Shown one piece after another: positions 1 to 6,920 of a DNA stretch of 11,109 bases. Position numbers and translations under genes: made by a program. The DNA comes from JAFHCF01 sp048497495 (lineage in GTDB: Bacteria > Pseudomonadota > Alphaproteobacteria > Rhizobiales > Ancalomicrobiaceae): contig JAFHCF010000238.1 in NCBI GenBank assembly GCA_048497495.1, positions 1 to 11,109 of the forward strand, in the 5' to 3' direction. The notes beneath the pieces were generated by a model. It was not told the origin of the DNA, ran no database searches, and worked only from the letters and a program-made list of their open reading frames with translations. Each line of letters begins with the position of its first letter. Positions within the stretch are counted from its first letter, which is position 1.

Positions 1-180
1 GATCACCACCGCCTCGACCACGTCGAGCGACGCGGCCCGCTCGATCGCCTCGATCAGTCCGGCGCGGACGTCGCGGGAGGCGGCGTTGACCGGCGGATTG
101 TCGATGGTGACGAGGGCGACGCCGTCGTGGAGGTCCCAACGGACGACGGGAGAGGCGAGCGGCGGCAGGGTCGTGGGCAT
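1..180 (-). CDS. Enoyl-CoA hydratase / 3-hydroxyacyl-CoA dehydrogenase family protein, N-terminal 60 residues only
   Basis: Only the first 60 codons are in the window; the rest lies beyond position 1. The ATG is at 178-180, with GGAAG about 10 bases upstream as a modest ribosome binding site. The peptide begins MPTTLPPLASPVV and then reads DGVALVTIDNPPVNAAS (about residues 19-35), the first strand and turn of a crotonase fold. It continues through a helix (VRAGLIEAIERA) into a second strand ending in VVEAVVI. The NPPVNA form with VRAGL is typical of crotonase domains at the N terminus of fused hydratase/dehydrogenases (FadB/FadJ type), which act in fatty-acid beta-oxidation in the cytoplasm. 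A stand-alone enoyl-CoA hydratase is possible because the dehydrogenase half cannot be seen. The gene is 212 bases downstream of the SDR gene, so it may have its own promoter. Confidence 0.75.
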   Translation of the reverse strand, partial: MPTTLPPLASPVVRWDLHDGVALVTIDNPPVNAASRDVRAGLIEAIERAASLDVVEAVVI

Positions 181-392
181 GGGCGCGAGACTTCCGAAGG
201 GACGGGAACGACGTCCGACGCGGACGGGCGGCGAGGATGGGCGGCGGAAGCGTCGCGCATCAAGGCACGGTTCGGATTTCCACGCACTTGTTCGCCTGCC
301 GACCGCGCCGGTCGGGAAACGGGTCGACGACCTCGGAGCATCGAAACCACGGGCCGGGGCGGGGCGAGCCTCGACGCCGCGATCACCTCGGG
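181..392. other. Intergenic region with two short perfect inverted repeats
   Basis: This 212-base gap lies between the SDR stop and the start of the crotonase-type gene. I see no convincing coding sequence. It holds two perfect inverted repeats. One is CGTCCG-ACG-CGGACG at 212-226, which ends about 32 bases before the downstream ATG. The other is CCGACCG-CGC-CGGTCGG at 299-315. Neither is followed by a T-run on the minus strand, so they do not look like intrinsic terminators. The promoter-proximal one could be an operator, but short GC palindromes also arise by chance in DNA of this composition. A weak TTGATG is the only -35-like element I noticed, and no good -10 follows it. Confidence 0.4.
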
Positions 393-1322
393 TCAGCGAC
401 GGAACTTCGGGCTGGCGTCTTCCTGGTCCTCAGGGTCACCGCGCCAGTTCGCCTCGCGCCACAGGGCGCCGAGCCCCTCGCGATAGGTCGGGTAGACGAG
501 ATCCCCGACGAGCCCGCGCAGGCGAGCATTTCCGACCCGCTTGCTCTCGCCCCAGAAGCTCAGCGCCAGCGGGGAGAAGCTCGCCGTCTCGAAGGGGATC
601 TCGGGCGGCGGAGCTATGCCCATGAGGTCGGCGGCGAAGCAGATCGGATCCTGGGGCGGCGCCGGTTCGTCGTCGGAGACGTTGAGGACGCCGTCGAGGC
701 GGGCGCGGGCGGCGGCCGCGATCGCCCGGCCGATGTCCTCGACCCGGATGCGATTGAACATCTGCCCCGGCTTGATGATGCGCCGCGCCGTGCCGCGCTC
801 GAGATTGACGAAGGCGTTGCGGCCGGGCCCGTAGATGCCGGCGAGGCGCAGGATCGCCACCGGCACGGCCGTCTCGCGGCCGAGCGTTTGCCACGCGCGC
901 TCGGCGGCGACGCGCCAGCGGGTGCGGTCGGAGGCAGGCTCCGGCATCGTCGTCTCGTCGACGAGGCCGCCCTCGGCATTGCCGTAGACGCCGACGGTGG
1001 AGAGATAGCCGATCCATTTCGTCTTGCCGGCGGCGGCGCGGAGCGCCGGGGCGAGGCGGGCGAGGAACGGATCGCCGGCCTCGCTCGGCCCGGCCGAGAC
1101 GAGGATGTGGGAGGCGGCGGCCACCGCCTCGGCGAGGCGGGCGTCGGCGTCCGTCGCGTCGAGGCGAACGACGGCGAGGCCGGAGGCGGCGAGGCGTTCG
1201 GCCTTGGCCGGCTCACGCGCCGTGGTGACGAGCGAGCGCAGATCCGGCTCGAGGCAGGCGGCGCCGTGGCGGGCGGAATAACCCCAGCCGAGGACGAGGA
1301 GATCGATGATCGGTTCGGTCAT
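393..1322 (-). CDS. YeeZ-like extended SDR family protein (NAD(P)-binding, epimerase-like)
   Basis: The product is 309 residues. The N terminus (IIDLLVLGWGYSARHGAACL, residues 5-24) is a Rossmann beta-strand with a GxGxxA nucleotide-binding loop at residues 12-17. TAREPAK (34-40) follows at the second strand. STVGVYG (108-114) is the active-site strand of atypical extended SDRs, followed by VDE (121-123) and a charged stretch with an RTRW core. LRLAGIYGPGRN (158-169) and RIRVEDIGRAI (191-201) are the conserved extended-SDR segments. The usual YxxxK lysine is not present after Y113 (YGNAE), so classical SDR catalysis is doubtful. I chose the ATG at 1320-1322 because homology to the Rossmann strand begins at once; a TTG at 1367 would add 15 uninformative residues. 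No strong ribosome binding site precedes it. It lies 62 bases downstream of the DUF924 gene, on the same strand and probably cotranscribed. The substrate is unknown. Confidence 0.85.
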   Translation of the reverse strand: MTEPIIDLLVLGWGYSARHGAACLEPDLRSLVTTAREPAKAERLAASGLAVVRLDATDADARLAEAVAAASHILVSAGPSEAGDPFLARLAPALRAAAGKTKWIGYLSTVGVYGNAEGGLVDETTMPEPASDRTRWRVAAERAWQTLGRETAVPVAILRLAGIYGPGRNAFVNLERGTARRIIKPGQMFNRIRVEDIGRAIAAAARARLDGVLNVSDDEPAPPQDPICFAADLMGIAPPPEIPFETASFSPLALSFWGESKRVGNARLRGLVGDLVYPTYREGLGALWREANWRGDPEDQEDASPKFRR

Positions 1323-1384
1323 GGGGCCGGACTGTCGAGGAAAACGAGAGGGGAGGCAATGGCGCAATCATCCCTCGCCGTCTT

Positions 1385-2020
1385 TCAGAACGAACTCCCG
1401 TCCTCCTTCAGGAAGGCCTCCTCCTCCGGCGTCGAAATCCGTCCCAGGAGGACGTTGCGGTGGGGGAAGCGGCCGAAGCGGGCGACGATGTCGCGGTGGC
1501 GGTGGGCGAAGTCGAGGGCATTGCGGAAATAGGCGAGATTGGGCGAGGCCCGGCGCTCGGCTTCGCGGGTGATCGCATCGAAGCGGGTGACCATCTCGTC
1601 CTGATCGGCGAGGTGCTCGGAATGCATCAGCGGCATGTGGAGGAAGCTCGCCCGATAGAGATCGCCGGCGAGCGGCTCGGAGAGGGCGGCGGCGTGACGG
1701 CTCATGGTCACGGCGAGATCGTCGTGTGCGTACATCGCCGCGCCACCGCGATGGATGTTGCGGGGCAACTGGTCGAGGGCGACGACCACCGCCAGCGCGG
1801 TCTCGCCGTCGGACGGGCGCCAGCCGGCGCGCGCCAGGGCGGCGACGCGGTCAGGCAGATCGCCGAAACGGGCGGCGAGATCGCGGTCGACCGCCGCGTC
1901 CTTGCCGAACCACAGGCGTGGGTGGGGATCGTCGGGGCCGACCGCGACGGCATCGCGAAGGGCGCCGAACCAGATGTCGAGGACCTCGGCGAAGCGGGCG
2001 ACGTCGGGTGTATCGAGCAT
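1385..2020 (-). CDS. DUF924 family protein
   Basis: The product is 211 residues, a usual length for this family of uncharacterised all-helical bacterial proteins. Family hallmarks are visible in order: VLDIWFGA (13-20), WFGKDAAVDRDLAARFG in the first third, VVALDQLPRNIHRG in the middle, MPLMHSEHLADQ (about 130-141), ASPNLAYFRNALDFAHRHRDIVARFGRFPHRN, and the C-terminal PEEEAFL. The family is said to resemble TPR-type helical repeats, and its function is not established. The ATG at 2018-2020 is preceded by AGGA with a 6-base spacer (2027-2030). A good sigma70-like promoter lies just upstream, in the AT-rich tail of the HNH insert. It is the first gene of a likely two-gene unit with the SDR gene. 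Confidence 0.93.
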   Translation of the reverse strand: MLDTPDVARFAEVLDIWFGALRDAVAVGPDDPHPRLWFGKDAAVDRDLAARFGDLPDRVAALARAGWRPSDGETALAVVVALDQLPRNIHRGGAAMYAHDDLAVTMSRHAAALSEPLAGDLYRASFLHMPLMHSEHLADQDEMVTRFDAITREAERRASPNLAYFRNALDFAHRHRDIVARFGRFPHRNVLLGRISTPEEEAFLKEDGSSF

Positions 2021-2047
2021 CAGGGGTCCTGATTTCTACACGAGATC

Positions 2048-2062
2048 CATGCAATATGCATG
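2048..2062. repeat. Perfect 6-bp inverted repeat over the -10 region
   Basis: CATGCA (2048-2053) and TGCATG (2057-2062) are perfect inverted arms around an ATA centre. They cover the -10 of the candidate DUF924 promoter. The position would suit a repressor half-site pair, but no regulator is encoded nearby and a 6-bp repeat in AT-rich DNA can occur by chance. Confidence 0.35.
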
Positions 2063-2079
2063 ACTACACAAAACGTCAA
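2051..2079 (-). promoter_or_regulatory. Candidate promoter of the DUF924 gene
   Basis: On the minus strand TTGACG (2074-2079) is followed after exactly 17 bases by TATTGC (2051-2056). The -35 is one base from consensus and the -10 is weak. Transcription would start near 2044, giving a leader of about 24 bases that includes the AGGA ribosome binding site. The -10 lies within a perfect inverted repeat CATGCA-ATA-TGCATG (2048-2062), and the -35 lies in the 3' arm of the HNH terminator-like hairpin. Both overlaps would allow regulation, but only the sequence match is seen here. Confidence 0.45.
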
Positions 2080-2104
2080 AGCAGAGAACAGATGCCTTGA
2101 CGTT
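2066..2104 (-). terminator. Probable intrinsic terminator after the HNH gene
   Basis: Immediately after the TAG stop (2105-2107), the minus strand reads AACGTCAA, then an internal loop region, then TTGACGTT followed by TTGTGT. The outer arms (2072-2079 and 2097-2104) are a perfect 8-bp match. After one mismatch, a further 3 bp (GCA at 2081-2083 with TGC at 2093-2095) can pair, leaving a 9-base loop. The end of the 3' arm plus the following bases give a T-run (GTTTTGTGT). The stem is not GC-rich, so efficiency may be modest. Confidence 0.55.
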
Positions 2105-3232
2105 CTATTTTCTAAATATGTTATCCCTGTGATACTTCATGTACTCTAGCTGTCTTACATCCAATGATTTAAGCAAGCGCGCACCCTTTGATATACCAAT
2201 TATTTCTAATTGGCGTTTCTTAATCTTACTTGATAAGATGATGTAACCCTTATTGTCAAATGATATTAAGCCCGAATCGAATAAGCGATCAAGGTTTGCT
2301 GATAATGGCAGACCATTTTTTGGATCAAGACGTTCTTCGTTGTTCGATTTACACCATGGTTTTATATGAGAGGCAATGATCACCTCTGGTTGACAACAGC
2401 CGGTCACGGCGCAGCGCGCGCCATTAAGATCGAGAACCTGATTTCTGAACAATCCTTGGCCGATTCTAGATAGAACTAACGTTTTCTTATCGGTCTCAGA
2501 AAGAGATTTACTGTAAATTATAGCGTCTAAATCAGCTTCTAACAAAGAGGTGAAATCGTTCGATGATTCGATATAGTTGCCGTTAATCATCGAAAGAACA
2601 CAATCGTATGCGGAATTTCTCTGCGATTCCGGGATTGAGCCCATTATTTTTTGCGCTTGTTTTTGCGTTATACTCTGGAATGTACTATATCTTGAGATGG
2701 TCCGCCGTCCACCAAATACAGAATCTAAATCTAATAGGCATCCAGGACTTGGGACAAAAAACTGACTATTCAAACACAGCCAATTTGGTATCCAATGAAA
2801 GTTTTTATTCCATATTTTTTCAAATTTTTCATAAGATCGTCTATTATTTTCGGCCTCTTTAACTTGCACAACAGACCATGCATCGCTCGACATCTGCTTC
2901 GAGTTTAGTGTATTTGCGATTTCCAATCGCTTCTCATCATCAAAATGAAGGCTGATTGGTAGGCCAGAAACTGATACTAACTCCTGTACTCCATCATGCG
3001 ATGCAACCTGAAATAATATAATATCTTTGTAATTTTTAACATCCTTCCATATGTATTCAGTATGAAAGACTTTATATAATAAACCATTGTCAGTATACGT
3101 CATAAAAGGTGCGTTATTCCACTCTTCATGACCGTATCCATTTTCTTTAGGCCATCCCGCCTGCGCCCTAAACCCAGAAGGTTTGGTATATTCATTTGCG
3201 TTCCAGAACACAGGCTTGATAACGAATCGCAT
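2105..3232 (-). CDS. HNH endonuclease domain protein with unrecognised N-terminal region, on an AT-rich insert
   Basis: The product is 375 residues. The C-terminal third matches the HNH_2-type nuclease domain. RIGQGLFRNQVLDLNGARCAVTG (about 256-278) leads into ASHIKPW (287-293), whose H289 is the expected first catalytic His. Next come ERLDPKNGLPLSANLDRLFD (300-319), with N306 and N313 as the Asn positions, and GLISFDNKGYIILSS. The usual third position (often LHALFD) reads LDRLFD, a common variant. The N-terminal 200 residues are unfamiliar. They are aromatic-rich and include GWPKENGYGHEEWNN (26-40), which looks like a conserved motif. One possibility is a DNA- or modified-base-reading module ahead of the nuclease, as in type IV-like restriction enzymes, but this is inference. 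No methyltransferase is adjacent. The start at 3230-3232 has a strong ribosome binding site. Base and codon use are AT-rich, unlike both neighbours, which indicates horizontal acquisition. A lone restriction-type nuclease or mobile-element remnant are both possible. Confidence 0.88.
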   Translation of the reverse strand: MRFVIKPVFWNANEYTKPSGFRAQAGWPKENGYGHEEWNNAPFMTYTDNGLLYKVFHTEYIWKDVKNYKDIILFQVASHDGVQELVSVSGLPISLHFDDEKRLEIANTLNSKQMSSDAWSVVQVKEAENNRRSYEKFEKIWNKNFHWIPNWLCLNSQFFVPSPGCLLDLDSVFGGRRTISRYSTFQSITQKQAQKIMGSIPESQRNSAYDCVLSMINGNYIESSNDFTSLLEADLDAIIYSKSLSETDKKTLVLSRIGQGLFRNQVLDLNGARCAVTGCCQPEVIIASHIKPWCKSNNEERLDPKNGLPLSANLDRLFDSGLISFDNKGYIILSSKIKKRQLEIIGISKGARLLKSLDVRQLEYMKYHRDNIFRK

Positions 3233-3237
3233 CTCGC

Positions 3238-3244
3238 ACCTCCC
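3238..3244 (-). promoter_or_regulatory. Strong ribosome binding site of the HNH gene
   Basis: The minus strand reads GGGAGGT followed by 5 bases and the ATG at 3232. This is close to a perfect Shine-Dalgarno match at good spacing and fixes the start codon. It lies in sequence that is less AT-rich than the gene it serves. Confidence 0.75.
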
Positions 3245-3270
3245 GGTTGAAGTTCGGCGGCAATTTACAC

Positions 3271-3300
3271 CTTATATCAAAAAGAAGAAGGGCGCCCCAA
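3271..3300 (-). promoter_or_regulatory. Weak candidate promoter of the HNH gene, overlapping the pnp terminator
   Basis: TATAAG (3271-3276, minus strand) is a good -10 match. With an 18-base spacer the -35 would be TTGGGG (3295-3300), which is poor and lies inside the pnp terminator hairpin. Transcription would begin near 3264, about 31 bases before the start codon. The alternative is expression by read-through from pnp. Confidence 0.3.
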
Positions 3301-3311
3301 AGGGCGCCCTT
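3278..3311 (-). terminator. Intrinsic terminator of pnp
   Basis: A perfect 10-bp stem, AAGGGCGCCC (3288-3297) with GGGCGCCCTT (3302-3311), closes a 4-base loop. On the minus strand it is followed by CTTCTTTTTGA. It begins 29 bases after the pnp stop. This is a classic GC-rich stem plus T-run, and it ends the conserved cluster before the AT-rich insert. Confidence 0.9.
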
Positions 3312-3340
3312 CGTAGGACTCACGAGGAGAGGAAAGCCGA

Positions 3341-5476
<2,136 letters not shown>

Positions 5477-5774
5477 GTGTCTTCGGTTCCTCGTGTGCAG
5501 GGACTGCACGGGAGCCATGGGCAAGACGGCAAGAGGTTCTCGTCGAGAGCCGCGTCGAGACACGGGGTGCCGAGGAGAACGTCCGGCGATCCTGCCATGG
5601 CCCTTCTGGTTGTCTCTCCGCCGGCGCCCGTGGATCGGGCCGCGACGGCGGAGCGTTCGAAGGGGGCGGCGTCATGTCGCCCGCCGGTGGACCGGACGGC
5701 GACGTCGATCGTCGCCGTCCGCGAGCTTCAGAGCGTCGGCGGGTCGCCGCGCGAGGCGACGACCGCTTCGGACG
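5477..5774 (-). other. rpsO-pnp intergenic region / pnp leader with stem-loops
   Basis: These 298 bases have no supported gene. Read on the minus strand from rpsO to pnp they hold three stem-loops: a 6-bp stem GTCGCC/GGCGAC (5743-5760), a perfect 12-bp stem with a 5-base loop (5693-5721), and GTGCAG-TCC-CTGCAC (5495-5509) directly before the pnp ribosome binding site. In Escherichia coli the rpsO-pnp gap contains the rpsO terminator, a pnp promoter, and an RNase III-cut hairpin through which PNPase represses itself. The position of these stems fits such a scheme, but the sequences are not recognisably the same and no T-run follows the large stem. No clear promoter is visible. Confidence 0.5.
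5693..5721 (-). repeat. 12-bp perfect stem-loop between rpsO and pnp
   Basis: CGGACGGCGACG (5693-5704) pairs perfectly with CGTCGCCGTCCG (5710-5721 as read on the plus strand) around TCGAT. It lies 54 bases after the rpsO stop on the minus strand. No run of T follows, so it is more likely an RNA processing or stability element than an intrinsic terminator. RNase III cleavage is a reasonable inference from the known role of this region in other proteobacteria. Confidence 0.6.
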
Positions 5775-6044
5775 TCAGCGACGCAGGCCGAGACGCTCGA
5801 TCAGGGTCTTGTAACGGGCCACGTCCTTCGACTTGACGTAGTCGAGGAGCGAGCGGCGGGTCGAGACCATCTTCAGCAGACCGCGGCGGGAATGGTTGTC
5901 CTTGGCGTGGGTCTTGAAGTGCTCGGTCAGATTGACGATGCGCTCGGTCAGGACCGCCACCTGGACTTCCGGCGAACCGGTGTCGCCTTCGGTGGTCGCG
6001 TACTGCTTGATCAGTTCGAGCTTGCGTTCTGCCGTGATCGACAT
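5775..6044 (-). CDS. rpsO: 30S ribosomal protein S15
   Basis: The product is 89 residues, the full usual length. It binds the 16S rRNA central-domain three-way junction and helps assemble the 30S platform. The sequence has MSITAERKLELIKQYA, the loop GDTGSPEVQVA, LTERIVNLTEHFKTHAKDNHSRRGLL with the conserved H and SRR RNA-binding residues, and VSTRRSLLDYVKSKD before the C-terminal ERLGLRR. AAGGA sits 9 bases before the ATG at 6044. It is normally cotranscribed with truB upstream, but here mtgA occupies the gap on the other strand. It therefore probably has its own promoter between 6045 and about 6180, or depends on transcription running antisense through mtgA. Confidence 0.98.
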   Translation of the reverse strand: MSITAERKLELIKQYATTEGDTGSPEVQVAVLTERIVNLTEHFKTHAKDNHSRRGLLKMVSTRRSLLDYVKSKDVARYKTLIERLGLRR

Positions 6045-6074
6045 CGAATATCATCCTTTCGGGTGAGACAAACG

Positions 6075-6107
6075 GACATGGCCCCGCCGGGATGTCGTCC
6101 AGCGGGG
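6075..6107 (-). promoter_or_regulatory. Possible structured rpsO leader RNA
   Basis: On the minus strand CCCCGC (6102-6107) can pair with GCGGGG (6082-6087). Within the intervening loop, GACAT (6092-6096) can pair with ATGTC (6075-6079) located just beyond the first stem. The two stems are interleaved, so they form either a pseudoknot or two alternative folds. They lie 31-63 bases before the rpsO ATG. S15 is known to repress its own translation through structured leaders in several bacteria, including a pseudoknot in E. coli. The 2-base connector across the 6-bp stem is short for a stable H-type pseudoknot, so switching between folds may be more likely. Confidence 0.35.
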
Positions 6108-6176
6108 TCGGCGCGCCGCCCTTATGCACGAAACCACCGGCAGGCGCCAGCGGAATGTCGCCGAGGGGCTTCCCCG

Positions 6177-6908
6177 ATGGCCGAACGCCTCGACTTCTCC
6201 GGCCCGCCGAGGCAGGTTGGAACGATGTTCGCCGTCGCCGCCCTCCGCCGCCTCCTCGGCGTCCTCGTCCTCGCCGCGGCAGGTCTCGCGGCGATCTTCG
6301 TCGTCCTGGTGGCGGCCTGGCGCTTTCTGCCGCCGACCTCCACCCTGATGGCGGCGCGATGGGTCACGGGGGCGCGGGTCGAACGGATCTGGCGGCCGAT
6401 CGGCACGGTCGACCGGCGACTGATCACGGCGGTGATCGCCTCGGAGGACACCGAATTCTGCCGGCATCACGGGATCGACTGGGTCGAGTTGATGGACGTG
6501 ATCGACGACGAGGACGGGCCCAAGCGCGGCGGCTCCACCCTGACCATGCAGGTGGCGAAGAACCTGTTCCTGTGGAACGGCCGCAGCTATGTGCGCAAGG
6601 CGATCGAGATCCCGATCGCCCTGGCGATCGATCTCGTCTGGCCGAAGGCGCGGATCCTGGAGATCTATCTCAACATCGCCGAATGGGGCCCGGACGGCGA
6701 ATTCGGCATCGAGGCCGGCACCCGGCGCGCCTTCCGCCACGGCGCCGAGCGAATCGGCGGGCGCGAGGCGGCTCTGCTCGCCGTGACGCTGCCCAACCCG
6801 CACCGGCGCAACCCGGCGAAGCCGTCGGCGGGGATGCGGCGGGTGGCCGGGATCATCGCCCGCCGCGCCGCCCAGTCCCCGGAAGTCGCCGACTGCATTC
6901 CGCGCTGA
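6177..6908 (+). CDS. mtgA: Monofunctional biosynthetic peptidoglycan transglycosylase
   Basis: The product is 243 residues from the ATG at 6177, or 227 from the ATG at 6225. It polymerises lipid II into glycan strands at the periplasmic face of the inner membrane. A short cytoplasmic N terminus is followed by one membrane anchor (about 23-49, LLGVLVLAAAGLAAIFVVLV region) and a single GT51 domain. GT51 motifs: ASEDTEFCRHHGIDW with catalytic E90, GGSTLTMQVAKNLFL (118-132), RKAIEIPIALAIDL, and ILEIYLNIAEWG (160-171). There is no transpeptidase domain, as expected for MtgA. I preferred 6177 because GAGGGG lies 8 bases upstream, although that site can fold into GGGG-CTT-CCCC; 6225 is a good alternative. 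It runs opposite to its neighbours, is divergent from rpsO, and its stop is only 12 bases from the truB stop. Confidence 0.93.
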   Translation: MAERLDFSGPPRQVGTMFAVAALRRLLGVLVLAAAGLAAIFVVLVAAWRFLPPTSTLMAARWVTGARVERIWRPIGTVDRRLITAVIASEDTEFCRHHGIDWVELMDVIDDEDGPKRGGSTLTMQVAKNLFLWNGRSYVRKAIEIPIALAIDLVWPKARILEIYLNIAEWGPDGEFGIEAGTRRAFRHGAERIGGREAALLAVTLPNPHRRNPAKPSAGMRRVAGIIARRAAQSPEVADCIPR

Positions 6909-6920
6909 GGGCGGGCGGGC

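Noticed and set aside
54..386. Minus-strand 110-codon frame across the left intergenic region
   Set aside because: It is Pro/Ser/Arg-rich and overlaps the crotonase-type gene in another frame. That gene, in its own frame, gives a clear family match from 180.
237..1532. A 431-codon open frame on the plus strand
   Set aside because: It lies antisense to the SDR gene and the end of DUF924, with low-complexity Gly/Ala/Arg/Glu composition and no motif.
2577..2862. Two small plus-strand open frames inside the AT-rich insert
   Set aside because: They are antisense to the HNH gene, overlap each other, and lack a convincing ribosome binding site or known motif. One has a hydrophobic stretch, which is common in reversed AT-rich coding DNA.
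5477..5563. In-frame N-terminal extension of PNPase
   Set aside because: It adds 29 Arg-rich residues with no family match. MFHIHREVLEW at 5476 is the normal start and has its own ribosome binding site.
6109..6118. Perfect palindrome CGGCGCGCCG between rpsO and mtgA as an operator
   Set aside because: Palindromes of this kind are frequent by chance in DNA this rich in G and C. No second copy or regulator supports it.
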